Below the pieces are notes generated by a model. It was not told the origin of the DNA and did not search any database. It saw only the letters and a program-made list of their open reading frames with translations. The translations under genes were made by a program, and so were the position numbers. 64,000 nt of DNA from positions 62,001 through 126,000 of the forward strand of contig JAURVB010012382.1 in assembly GCA_033002965.1 (NCBI GenBank), given 5' to 3'. Below, piece after piece: positions 11,630 through 23,485 of this stretch. Each line of letters starts with the position of its first letter. Position 1 is the stretch's first letter. This stretch comes from Piper betle (Eukaryota > Streptophyta > Magnoliopsida > Piperales > Piperaceae).

Positions 11630-12830
11630 TTTTTCATCAGACGACACTCACATATCAACAGCCCCACTCACAACAATTTCCGTTTTCATCAGACGACACT
11701 CACATATTATCAGCTCCATTCACAACTCACAGCTATACACTCACATATCATCAGCCTCACTTACAACTCACAACTATCATCCACATATCATCAGCCCCAC
11801 TCACAACTCACAACTATCATTCACAGATCATTAGCCTTACTCACAACTCATAACTATCATCGTCTGGCAATCTCCACAACTATCATTCACATATCATCAA
11901 CCCCACTCACAACTCACAACTATCATCAATGACACTCACATATTATTAGCCCCACTCACAACTCACAACTATCTCCACAACTATCATTCACATATCATCA
12001 GCCTCACTCAAAACTCACAACTATCATCAACGACACTCACATATCATCAACCTCATTCACAACTCACAACTATCATCGTCTGGAAATCTCCACAACTATC
12101 ATTCACATATTATCAGCCCCACTCACAACTCACTACACATATCATTAGCCCCACTTACAACTCACAACACATATCATCAAACCCACTCACAACTCACAAC
12201 CATCATTGTCTTGCAATCTCCCTTTTCTATCAGATGACACACACATATCATCAGCCCCACTCACATATCATCCCCTTTCATATCATCACCCCCTCTCACT
12301 ACACATATCATCAGCCCCACTCACAACTCACAACTATCATCGTATGACAATCTCCCTTTTTCATCACACGACACTCTCAGCCCCACTCACAACTCACAAC
12401 ACATATCATCAAACCCACTCACAACTCACAACCATCATTGTCTTGCAATCTCCCTTTTCATCAGATGACACACACATATCATCAGCCCCACTCACATATC
12501 ATCCCCTTTCATATCATCACCCCCTTCATCTACACATATCATCAGCCCCACTCACATATCATCCCCTTCATATCATCACCCCCTTCCTTTTCATCAGACG
12601 ACACTCACATGTACATATCATCAGCCCTACTCACATATCATCCCCTTTCATATCATCACCCACTATCATCAGCCCCACTCACATATCATCTCCTTTCATA
12701 TCATCACCACCTTGCTTTTCATCAGACGACACTCACATATCATCAGCCCCACTCACAATTCATCACCCCCTTTTCATCAGACGACACTTACATATCATAC
12801 TTTTTTCATCAAATGACACTCACATAGCAT
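11630..12830. repeat. degenerate tandem repeat inside the TRIM
   Basis: About 1.2 kb of short, scrambled units built from CAGACGACACTCACATATC, ATCAGCCCCACTCAC and AACTCACAACTATCATC. The phrase TTTCATCAGACGACACTCAC recurs roughly every 40-130 bases. Units differ in length and order, so it is a minisatellite of variable higher-order structure. The long open frames across it (His/Ser/Thr/Pro/Tyr-rich) are repeat artefacts. Confidence 0.85.
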
Positions 12831-12971
12831 TGCCTAACAAACTCCCCTTAAATTATTAGGCGGAACCTATAAAGGAAACTCCGACAATCGGCATAGACAA
12901 ACACCAAATTCAACTAAGCGCTAATACCACTTTTTGGGCCTGTTAAGCCCCCAACCAAGCTTTGATACCAT

Positions 12972-13121
12972 TATTAAGCCCTTTGAGCCACCAAAAGGGA
13001 CTTGTAATAAGTATCACTAGCCTTTATCAATCTAAAAATTAACTTAAGGAATAAGATTTTTCTATTAGCCTATATACAACTTACCAATATCATCTACAAC
13101 TAATGTGAGATAAACCCAATA
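12972..13121 (-). repeat. 5' LTR of the TRIM in the kinase gene
   Basis: 150 bp, partner of 11278-11428 with many substitutions between them, so the insertion is old. The primer-binding site complement GCTTTGATACCA (12959-12970) lies one base inside it. Confidence 0.78.
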
Positions 13122-13126
13122 CAACT

Positions 13127-13144
13127 TTCGTTGTTAAAGATTGA
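13127..13144 (+). other. displaced original 3' end of the kinase CDS
   Basis: Directly after the second copy of the TSD the kinase frame continues for five codons (Phe-Val-Val-Lys-Asp) to a TGA at 13142-13144. This is the coding end the gene would have without the TRIM. With the TRIM the protein ends in Cys instead. Downstream (13145 onward) is probably the original 3' UTR. Confidence 0.65.
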
Positions 13145-14590
13145 AGTTTGTTCCTTTGGTTTAGTAGATCTGTTGCTGCTTTGATCTTAATTTCAAGCAA
13201 ACGAAAATGTTTATTTTGTATGGTTTGCAACCTTGTTCATGACATCACAGCATAAAAGAAGATGCTAGAGCAGGAAATTGTTTATTGATCAATTGTATAT
13301 ACTGTCAAAACAAGTATGTAATTCTGCTCTGTAAATTTTAGATGTTATCCCCAAGAATGTATAAAAGCTCAAACCGTTAAAATAATAAATGGCAGTAATA
13401 GACATTATTTGTTCGTCAGTCATCTATGCCATGTCCGTTAATAGGTTAACTGACATTTTTAAAGAGACGTACAGACATGGACATAATTTCTTGTGGAGAA
13501 AATAATTGGGCCTGATGGTGGACATATGCATGTCATGTCACCTGTTGTTCATGTCCGTTAACAATTAATAAAGAAGATAAATCTGTAAAAGATTTGTCAA
13601 AGATTTTATTACATTGTTATCAATCACATATATCACTTTCACGAGTTGGCTGATTTATCTAAATTTGTAATTAATTATGTATAAAAATCTCATTAATAAA
13701 GTCAATGTGAATGTATGAAAATCTTATCAATAATCTATAATTTTCGATTTATAAAAATATTTTTTGACTTTATTATCTACATGTACCCTTCGTGAAAAAT
13801 GCCTAAGTTGACATGTACAAACATGGACACTTTCTATGTGAAGCTAATTTCAAAAAGTGTTCTAGGCCCAAACACTTCCGGACTTAAACTAGATTTAATT
13901 TTAATTTAGAAAGGCTCCGCCATCCCGCGTAATGGCAGGGTTCACAGACAGTGGACATGTATTCTTGTGAATTTGCCAAACGGTAGTTAAGACCTTGAAG
14001 ATAAAAAAATATCTATAAAAAAGGGAAGCAATTGGCTGCTATAAATTCATTGTTCAAGGCAAGTAATAATTGACAAGATTTGGATTGTGTTGTTACAAGA
14101 CGTGGCAATATATGTTTTTTGGAACGACAAAAGATGAAACAATTTGCCATGTTTTCGAAGGTGAAGGCTTAATTCTTCAATTTTGAAAGTTGATTAGCTT
14201 TTGATTTGACTAGGATAATTAGGCAAAAGCAGAACTTCGTTGAATCGTTTTGTTATTTTCGTTCGCTGATATTGCCTTTATTATATTATTATATCATCAA
14301 AAGATTGAGTTCTCTATTATGAGCTATGTAATCATTGAAGTGACACGCCATAATGTAACAAAGAATATAGCAAGACGTTAGTTGTGCAGTTCTCTGTTCA
14401 TTAGCATGGAGATGTTGGCACCTTTGATTTGTAAAAAGTGATTTAAGCCATGCGCTAGTTAAGTGGATTACACATAAGACCACACTAAAAGCAGATTTTT
14501 TGTGTGCTTAGCAAAGCCTAATCTCTTGCCTACTTTTTTCTATTGATATGTTCTTAGAATGTGATGAATGGAAAGATACAATATGTGTAC
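13145..14590. other. old 3' UTR and spacer
   Basis: No gene found. The words CATGTCCGTTAA (about 13431 and 13551) and ATGGACA recur, suggesting a small decayed repeat. The frame at 14289-14483 has no recognisable features. Confidence 0.4.
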
Positions 14591-16213
14591 GGCTGCTAAA
14601 TAAGCGAGCAAATTGAGTTTGCCTTGTGCTCAAATTCGACTCGAGATCGAATGAGTTTTGAACATGTACGCTCGAAATTGACTCGAATATTTCTTATCCT
14701 GTTCAAACTTGACTCGAGTTCGAACACATTTAAAGTATTAAATTCTAAAAGCTCACTCAAAACTGGCTCGTTTGGGAGCTCAAAACTGGCTTGTTTGAGA
14801 GCTCGAAACAAGGTCGTTTATAAACTTGAAAATAGATCGTTTTGGAGAAAAATATATATTTATAAAAATAAAAATTTTAAAAAATAATCTATCAACAAAA
14901 TAGCCTCTCGTACTCACAATTCCCGTAGTTTTCCGGCAATTGTTGTCTGCGACAGCTATAGTCAGGATGGCAGTTATATGGGGTACTGTTAGCACAGGCT
15001 TGGCGAGCCTTATGCGTCTACGACGTTGACAAGGTCGGTAGAGGAGGTGACTCACTGGAAAAAGGGCAAAACAAGGGCGATCAGTGGTGGGGTGACGAGA
15101 TTCGGCCAGGATGGGTAGTGCTACACTCCACTCTGGTCAAGGATGGTCACGGGATCGTCGACGACGTTGAGACGACAACTGGATGGCAGCAGTGACGGGA
15201 GCACAACACGGTCGTGGCGGCTTTGTCTCGTCATGGAGGTCAGACGATGGCCAGATGGCGGGGGATGGTCTGCGATGTTCTGATGGTGACCGGCGGCGTC
15301 GATCGGTGGTGGTGCGGCAATATTCCAACAACTGTTGCTAGCGGTGGCTACAGTCAAGATGGCGGTGGTATGGAGTACCGTTGGCCCCGGCTCAGCGAGT
15401 CTGGCGCGTTTATGACATCGACAAGGTCAGTGGAGGAGGCGGTTCGCTGAAAAAGGGCAAAATAGGAGCGATCGGTGGTGTGGGTGATGAGATCCAACCG
15501 GGATGGGCAGCGCTGGGCTCCACTCAGGTCGGGGAAGGTCACGGCAGGGTCGAAAACGTCGAGGTGGTGACTGGATGGCGGCGGCAATGGTTGCCGTCAG
15601 AGGGACCGGCGACGGGAGCGTGGCACTGTTGTGGCGGCTTCGTCTCATCGTGGAGGCCAGGCGACGATCGGAAGGTAGGGGGAATGGTCGAGGATGTTTT
15701 GACGGTGTCCGGCGGCATCGATTGGAGGTGGTGTGGCGGCCGAAGGCAGCGTTGGCGATGGAGAAAGAGGGCGGTGTCGAGGGTATGACGAATGAGAAGC
15801 ATCGGGGGAGGGGGAGGGAGGCGAAGAAATGGGTCGGTGGTGATATCGTAAATAAAAGTTGATTAGTCTCCGATTCGAGTAAAAAATAATAACTAACTCG
15901 GAATAAATTCTAAAAAATCCAGAAAAATAGGAAACAAACCCATAAAATATAATACACATAATAACACAACAATGACATATTATGTATATTATTATATTAT
16001 ATTATCGAGTCGAGTTGGAGTCGAGCTACGAGTCAATTTTGAGGCGAGTTCGAGTTATGATCGAGTCGAGTCGAACACTACCTTGCTCAAGTTCTACTCG
16101 TAAGATTCTTTCAAGTTGAGTTCGAGCTAGAGAATTTAAATGTCGTGCTTCGACTCATGTCGAGTTAAACCGAACACAAAATACTCGCGAACTAACTCAT
16201 TATATTAGCAACC
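14591..16213. mobile_element. TIR-type element remnant split by an LTR fragment
   Basis: The ends read GGCTGCTAA (14591-14599) and, inverted, TTAGCAACC (16205-16213). Both flanks are full of CTCGA/TCGAG words (14640-14830 and 16008-16190), a pattern common in plant non-autonomous DNA transposons. The two flanks are separated by a GC-rich gypsy LTR fragment (about 14920-15990). I could not find a clean TSD, so the outer limits and superfamily are uncertain. Confidence 0.42.
14920..15990 (-). repeat. gypsy LTR fragment with 392-bp tandem duplication
   Basis: The sequence matches the GC-rich part of the long gypsy LTRs at 32811-33700: GGATGGC, GGGGTACCGTTGGC-like, GTCTACGA-like, AAAAAGGGCAAAA, then the GACTCG / AAAAATAATAACTAACTC block. 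The GC-rich unit occurs twice in tandem, about 14936-15327 and 15328-15737, period 392. Open frames on both strands here are composition artefacts. Confidence 0.65.
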
Positions 16214-16763
16214 ATATCTATATATATATATATATAATCAAGTGCATTTTAAAATAATAATAAATAGTTAGGATGCAAAAGGATAGGAAATATAGGTATA
16301 GTATAGGGACAAAAGGTACTAATAATATGCATTCAGAGCCTCAATTACATTAGTGGCAGGAAAAAAATAACGCCACAAAAACACCATCATTATCTTCACT
16401 TTTATCTCAATTGATTGCTCTCACATTCATATTGACACTGACTGCATGAATTTTAATTTAAGATTCATTTGAATCGATGATAATGTGCAATTTTTTACGC
16501 CAATATTTTCCCCCTCATCAAGTATCATATTAGCCCCGTGTTTACTACTCAAACGGTAAGATATTAATACTAATTACCCATTAGATGGTTATTAGGCAAT
16601 GTATATTTCTATTCATTTGATAATCGCCGCCTATTCACCTTCTATATATTTATGTCCAACGGTTAAAAAAAGACATTGAATAGATGTTTTTTTATCTCAA
16701 TAACGTGACGTTATGACAACTGGATGAATCTATTAATCTTGTAGTTTAACATGTGAATTATAA

Positions 16764-16794
<31 letters not shown>

Positions 16795-18294
16795 TGCTTT
16801 GACTGAGGGAAATTTATTTGCTCTATAATAAAAGCAAGTAATTTTATGTTACTTTTATTTATTTTTTGTTAGAATAAAAATTTGGAGTTTGGAGTATTAG
16901 GTGACCTGTTATAGAAAACAACAGTGTTATTAGTGGCTTTTCACTTCTAGAAGTTCTATCTAGAATATAGTTCTATTTTTGTATTTTATGTTGAACAAGA
17001 TTTAATCAATTGCAATTGAGATTTTTCTCAAATTTTCCTACTAATCTGAATTTTTTAGCTTTTAATATTTAGGATTTTGATTTTCAAGTTAATTAATTGG
17101 GTGTTTGTTTAGCATCTTTTGTTGTTATCATTTGATCAACTTCACAATGGCATTCACCTGTGTTTTTTTCACATCATTAATAAAAAAGGAGTCCAAGTCT
17201 GATGAAAAATAGTAGATTCAACTGATCAATATATTATATATATATAATAAAAAAAATTATTATAATTTATTTCTTATTTCAAGTTGAGTATCACTAAAAA
17301 TTGGAGCTTATATTATCTCCTCATTAATGTAGAGTTTATGTATAAAGTTAGAGTCTATCTCTAACATAAGCAACCCATAGTGTGACAGCTCACTTAGTTT
17401 TACATTATGGCTCGACATATTGCGGACACTTTCACCGTAGTAAACTCATTTCTCCGATGCCTACGTAACGAGCTCAATGATACAAATACAGATAAATAAT
17501 AAACTACAGACAGCAGACACCTCATGATAGTTTTGCTCAAAATTAAAAAATGAAAGAAGCATTGGCCCAGGCTTTTTGTAACATTCTTTTCCTGTCAAAC
17601 TTCACATTTTTTTCAGAATCATGTACAAAACAAATGGTGATACACATCCAAACAATATTACTATCTTAGCCTACAACACAAATTATTTTGCCAAAAACCG
17701 TACACTTTCCACAAAACGCCTCTTAATACTGTCTCTTTTAGACAAGGAATCAAAATGAAAAAAACTAAGGATTGGTGTGATAGAAGCAAAATGTGCAACT
17801 CCAACAAACTTTAGTCTTCACAAAATAGAAGTTTAGATGTCAATCGTAGGAAAAAAATAATCTTGCATTGATCAGGATGCTTTAGATGAGTTTCTGGTCT
17901 TGATGATCACTATAATGAAAGAGAAAGCATAACCTGTTGAAAGAAAATCAATATCACTTCACAGTAACAATAGACACCAATATGTTTTCACTGGTAACTA
18001 CCGGCTTCTTTTTCATCCATGTGGTAGTTACCAGTGAAGAATGCCTTCATGAAATTCACAAGTTTGAACCGATCTTGCAGACTTCAATTATATCAATTTC
18101 TTTATAAAAAATTGGGCAACGATCATAATTCAAGGATGTTGAAGAAACTCACCATATACTTCCATGAATTATTTCTAATGTGACAAGCTACACCAATGAA
18201 TGTTGCGAGGATATAGGAAGATAATGGCATTTAATTACATATACTGTCCACATTGTTCAAGATTAAACGCAGAGAATAAAATTACCCGAGTAAA
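16214..18294. other. AT-rich spacer and 3' flank of the GTD-binding gene
   Basis: No coding region seen. An (AT)13 run lies at about 16769-16794. An LTR-like phrase around 17380-17470 (ATTATGGCTCGACATATTGC) may be a retroelement scrap. Part of 17580-18294 is probably the 3' UTR of the minus-strand gene. Confidence 0.4.
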
Positions 18295-19677
18295 CTAGTC
18301 CATGTACTCAGCTGGCAATGACTGTTTGTCAGGTTTTAGGCCCTTCATGTGCATCTGTATTGATCTAAGTTGATCACTAATGTCTGATATCAACTTTATC
18401 TCTCTTTTCCGTCCTTCCAAATCCTGGATTTCCTTGTCAGTTCTTTCATTCTCTAATCTGCGCAACCTATGATCGATCATGAGATAATCACATTGAGTGA
18501 GAGTTGGACTATCTAGTTTAGAATCCACATTATCAGTAGAAGAATTGGCGGCTGGAAATTGCTTCTCTGTGTATTTCCTTATCTCATTTTCTGGATCTAG
18601 CACAAAAACACTTTTTATAGATTGAGTGTCAGTACGATAATTCATATTTGAGTGTTGCGGCATCTCACCTGGATTGAAAGATGCTTTATCTTTATCTAAA
18701 GGGGGATCATGCATTATCTCCCTTTCATTTTGAGAAATCTCATGAACATCATGAACACCACTTGGAATACATGTATATCCCACTTCTGAACTTGTGTGCA
18801 AATCTTGATCCAATGACGGATTTGAATTTCCTGCTTGGGAACTAGGGAAAACACATATTACATCTTCCTCTGGTCTAGACTTTGAAGTCATTGAACACAA
18901 AACAGTTGAGACATTTGCATCAATGTTTCTCGTTGAAAAACGATCATGAAGTTCATTGCTAGGTTTTTCTTGTGAATGGGGTGTAATTGACTTGTCATTT
19001 TTTCCCATCTCTTTCTTTTGATTGTGTCTATTTTCAGACAAAGAGGTTTCTGTCCTGATGAACATTTTATCAACAGGTTTGGATCCAATGTCACAGAACG
19101 CTTCAACATCTACATCCCATTCTCTATCCAATAATGAAAGGTTGTCCTTCCTTTTAGGAATGATCTCCAGTTTTGGATGTTTGAATCTCATTGGAGGAAG
19201 AGACGCTCTTCTCCCAATACTGCTCAAATTAGTAAGGTCTAGGTGAGTTCAAGTACTGAAGCAGGAGGATGCCTCCAAATTATTCCTATGTACAATTCCC
19301 AAATCATAGTAACCAACACTGCTTAATTTGTTTTGGCATGCTTGCAGTTGGAGCTCAAGAGAGGAAATGTGCATTTCCTTCAAATGCATTAACTCCTCAT
19401 ATAAAGCCAATGATTCCTCAGCATGGTTGAGCTTTTCTTCGGTCATTCTTTTATATTGCCTTGCTTCCATTTCCTCTGCAGCCTTCTCTCCTTGTAGTCG
19501 CAAGATCATGGATAAAGCTTCACTAGCTGCAATAGCTGCGGATTCCCTCTCTATTTCTAGCTCTAATTGAAGTTTCAGCCTGATTTCCTGCAGTGCATGA
19601 AGTGATTCTTTGAGAGCAGAAATTTCGAGGTTGTTATTATCAGAACTTACCCTTGGATCCGTCATGCAACAATCCAC
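18295..19677 (-). CDS. GTD-binding (zein-binding, DUF593) coiled-coil protein with an in-frame TGA
   Basis: A 461-codon frame on the minus strand starts at ATG 19677 and ends with TAG at 18295-18297. Residues about 18-115 are the GTD-binding domain of the plant myosin-receptor / FLOURY1 family: ALKESLHALQE, LELEIERESAAIAASEALSM, ILRLQGEKAAEEMEARQYKR, AEESLALYEELMHLKEM. That domain binds myosin XI globular tails in characterised members. Codon 143 (19249-19251) is TGA, but the same frame continues at once with LTNLSSIGRRASLPPMRF, a hydrophilic middle and a C-terminal coiled coil (HRLRRLENERTDKEIQDLEG). No N-terminal membrane span is present, unlike many family members. The TGA is a nonsense mutation, an error, or avoided by splicing I cannot see; a 37-base intron would be too short and out of phase. 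Confidence 0.78.
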
Positions 19678-20440
19678 TTATGTCTTGATGAAATTTTGTC
19701 TCTGTTGTGAGATTATGGAACATGGATCTTTATTCAGTTGGTAAAGCCATTGATCATGCCCACCTATCAAAGACTTTGAGGAGGGATCTCCCTCCCCTTC
19801 TTTATTTTTGCTTTATTTTCTTTACAGAAAAAAAAATGACTGTTGGCTGGGGTAACTTTGCTCTTTGCACTGGCTAATTTTGGACGGGTTACCATGGTGG
19901 GACTAAATCGTCATTTCAAATTGCCTAAGTCATCATTTTAAAATGATTTCTTAAAACCGAAGATTTCTCTGATATGGAACTAATTTTGATACTCTCGTAA
20001 CACACTCACCTTAAAATTCCATTAATAGAATTTCCTTTCCTTGGCATATAAGGCTAATTCATGTTCAATTTAGTTCAGCCTCCGGTTGAATTTGATGTCA
20101 TTTATAATGACTAAGCCCAAATGCAAATTGATTGTGAGATAAAAGTCATTGGATCATATTAATTTAACATAATTAAAATAATTAATCAAAATTAAATATT
20201 TATAAGCGCATTCCCCTTTATTACATAAGATATTACTAGATAGGTAGGTATTAGATAAAAGATTAGCTTGGAAAATTTCACACTTTCCATTGACAATTTT
20301 TTGGTGACCCATTTCTTCTTCTTCTTGTATTATTGTTATTACTATTAGAGTTTTTTTACCATGAAAGGGGGATAGTATTTTCATATTACAAATTTGTGGG
20401 AAAATCAATCCAAATTACAAGGAAAGGGGAAAATATGAAT
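19678..20440. other. 5' flank of the GTD-binding gene
   Basis: Probable promoter and 5' UTR of the minus-strand gene; no TATA box assigned. A stretch near 19893-19960 (GGGACTAA, TGCCTAAGTCATCATTTTAAAATGATT) resembles the TRIM LTR family at 23333-23485 and may be a decayed copy. Confidence 0.4.
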
Positions 20441-23282
20441 TGTAGCATCTCAAATCCCGTTCACTTTCGAACCGAACTGAAACTGTTATAGTAGATCAAA
20501 CCAATTTTTAATTTAATTAAATTGGTCGACCCGAATTTAAGCAGAAGAGACCTAAACCCTCTAGGTGTTTCAAGACAAAAAATACAACAATGCGCAAGTA
20601 GTAAATGAATGATGCACAATTTAGCAGGATGCTATGTAAATATTATGACAATTAATCATACTTAAAAATCAATTAATTACAATAAAATTATAAAAAAATT
20701 CTGAAATAAAATAAACAAAGTTTCCCATACAAAGTGCAATAAGGGCCCACCTTGTTTAACAATAATATGTATCACAACACAATATATAATTTTTCATAGC
20801 ACACTAAAGTTATAACAACAAAATTAGAGCCATAAACTAAGTCTCGACCCATCTGTTGGTCACATCTATCAAATCTACTATATCAGTCACAAAATATTTC
20901 AGTCATTTCAACATAATACAAACACATCACAACATGATACATCATAACAAAATCACACAACAAGCAATACGTGTCACGTCAAGTCTGTGTATGCAAATGA
21001 CAATTACTGCTCCTCCGCCAAGGCCGGCATATTCAACTCTTGTTCCTCACCTACATTGATAATAAAAAATGTTTGCAATAGATGTCACTAGTCCGAAAAT
21101 AACTACATATCAAACTGATACACAAGAACTAACTCTCATGTAAAAGAAAGCAAACTTATAATTTCATCTGAACACTTTAAAGGCAACTACTGACGATCCA
21201 TATAGCTGTAGACCAGATAGCATCTCGAACTGACTAGTATGGTGCCACTCTCGAAATTTCTTAAAAGTCACATTCTTGGGAAAACTAGTATCCTAAGTCT
21301 TATTCAAACCTCCATATTTCTCCTAGGCGAGAGAAAAAGGCTGAGTACTCTCAGGTAGTTGCCATCAATACTCTTTGATACCACAGGTCTAGACTTGTGA
21401 TATTCAAAACAGTACCCATATATTCCATGCCTCTCTAGGTGTGAGAAAGCTCAAGATATAGAGTTATCAAGATCCATCGGGAATGGAATAACTATCTCAC
21501 CAATCCATAGCTCACTGTGGCTTACACATGTGCCCACTCATAGTATGTGTAAGTTGGTTCCTCCATCTTTCGGCTTACAAGAAAATCCAACAAAAAAATA
21601 TATTTATAGGGTTAGGAAGGGAATTATGTAAATAAACTCGAAGGCAACTTGTAGTGGATTGAGTTTTCAAAAATAAATTGAGGGAACTTATCCTCGAGGG
21701 TTCTTAATTCCGAAAGAACGTTATGTTTAAATGGCCTATGTTAAAAGGGATCCGATAAAACAACCACTTAACATGTCATGTGATCTATAAATCAAAGCAT
21801 AAATGGAATAGAGCGAAAAATCATGGGGTGAGTCCTAATAGATGTGGTAGAAGCTCCAAGTGGGGTCTCGCACCTAAACGACGAGCTCCTACTTTGTACC
21901 TACATAACAACACAATTATGCCCCTGGAAACTACATGATGCATGAATGCTTTGATAAATGAATTAATAGACAGCAACTAAGACAACTTGACAAATAAAAT
22001 TAAATGGACAATGGGAGTGGACGATAACATGCAACTAAGTCATATAGATATAAATGAAGCAAGCCAGTCCACATAAAAGAAAATTTCATAATGCAGTCAA
22101 TAAAATCAAGGATAAAAACATTTCATGATTGAGCAAGTTAAACACTTGATTAATATACGAGGGATCAACAATTCATAAGCAACAAGATATTAAAGATTCA
22201 AGTTAACAAAATCATCAAAAGTAAATATTCAGGTTTTAACTCCAATAGTGTATGGATGGGGCAATCAATTCATTAATCAATGCTAATGTTCATCACAAGG
22301 CTATTTAACCATCCCAACCTAAATTGATCAATTAGTATCTATACTTAAGCTAACTAGTCGAAGGTGATGACAATATTATAACTTGACAGTTTAGATCACA
22401 ACTGTGTTGATGATAAACAATTTCACAATCAATTATCTTAGTAACCCGAATTACAATTCAGGAATTAATGCTCTCCCAGTCCATTCAACTATAACAACGT
22501 ACACCAATTAACAAGTATTTTAAATTAACTAATCAAGTTTCCATTGCTGATTTCTATTATAAGGTTAATTATTTCCTACATCATAATATCACAATGAATG
22601 CTCAATCAAATACTAATCTACATTTCAAGGTCGCCATATCATCAATAACGTGCTTAATTCCATAATCAAAAAATTTGAATCATCATTAATCACTAATAAT
22701 TATTAAATTACACAAGGGAACTCATCAATCAACAATTAATTATCATGAAATTATAAAATTAACATATTAACAAAATCATGAGCATTATAAAAATCATGAA
22801 TGATATGAATAAGTATTGAAATGAACTAAAAAAATAAAATTGGAAGAGTGAAGTACATCTCATAGTGGTTCGAGGTAAAATTGACAACAGTGGTGACATC
22901 CATGGCTACCAACGGTTGTCGATGGGTGGCGGTGCTGTTGTGTGGCAAGGGGAAAGGAAGCCAGGGAGGGCTAGGGCTAGGGTAGGAGGGGAAAGTGAGT
23001 TAGGCTGCCACTGACCGGAGATTGGCCGGCGATTGGTTGGTGACGATCTGGTATTGTTGTCGGCCAAGGGGTGGGAGGAAGGTGGAGCGGGGTAGAGGAA
23101 AGGGAAGGGGAAAGAGAAGAAGGGAAGGGAAGGAAGAGGTTGGTCGGAGGTGGAAGATAGCCGGTAGCAAGGTAGGTTGGTGGCACGTTGCCGGCGGTGA
23201 CGAGAAAGGTGGCTAAGGGTGGTCGGTGTATAGGGGAGATGGAAGGAGAAGAAGGAGGGGGTAGGTGAGGGGGAAAGGAAAT
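20441..23282 (-). repeat. long gypsy LTR, minus orientation, truncated
   Basis: The low-coordinate end is TGTAGCATCTC with CGTTCACTTTCGAACCGAACT, the mirror of the LTR end at 40040-40095. Internal landmarks shared with other copies are the GGTAGAAGCTCC / GAGCTCCTACT block (21845-21890), the TCAACTCACAAG-type region and a GC-rich G-strand block (22880-23270). The high-coordinate start is missing, and a partial TRIM follows. Frames at 22977-23216 are GC artefacts. Confidence 0.6.
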
Positions 23283-23485
23283 GTCCCTAGTTTAGCCCAC
23301 AATCCAATGTGGAACATTGCTTTGATACCATTTGTAAAGACCCAATTCAAAGTGTAACATAATGTGCCTAAGTCATCCTTTTAAAAATGATTAACCAAGT
23401 TGAAGATCTATAATCCATTTTAAGTAATAAACTGTATCTTATCCCAGTAAGTATTAAATGTGAGACTAAGTTAAGGGATCTTGCA
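23283..23485 (-). mobile_element. partial TRIM: LTR plus primer site
   Basis: On the minus strand an LTR of 153 bp (23333-23485) is followed by a tRNA-Met-type primer site (complement of GCTTTGATACCA, 23319-23330) and a short internal piece. The LTR matches those of the complete TRIMs at 28828-29292 and 53892-54360 (CTAAGTCAT, GATCTATA, ATGTGAGACTAAGTTAAGGG). The 3' half and second LTR are absent. Confidence 0.72.

Larger units (their letters stand above)
11278..13121 (-). mobile_element. TRIM-like non-autonomous LTR element with satellite interior
   Basis: The element has about 150-bp terminal repeats at both ends and no coding capacity. On the minus strand the 5' LTR is 12972-13121. It is followed by a tRNA-Met-type primer site (TGGTATCAAAGC, complement of 12959-12970), then a repeat-filled interior, a purine tract (GAAGGAGGG, complement of 11430-11438) and the 3' LTR 11278-11428. 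CAACT stands on both sides (11273-11277 and 13122-13126), a perfect 5-bp TSD. The 5' LTR has TA where TG/CA would be expected at both its ends, consistent with C-to-T decay. The left end, TGTTAG, supplies the last codon and stop of the receptor kinase. Confidence 0.85.

Noticed and set aside
11614..12859. Long open frames rich in His, Ser, Thr, Pro and Tyr
   Set aside because: They arise from a minisatellite lacking stop codons in these frames; no domain is present and the host element is a non-coding TRIM.
15121..15959. Overlapping Arg/Gly/Pro-rich frames
   Set aside because: Composition artefacts of the duplicated GC-rich LTR segment.
19212..19258. Short intron removing the TGA in the GTD-binding gene
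   Set aside because: The only GT-AG pair nearby is about 37 bases long and out of phase, below normal plant intron size.
19328..19570. Plus-strand frame opposite the GTD-binding gene
   Set aside because: Antisense shadow of a well-supported coding region.
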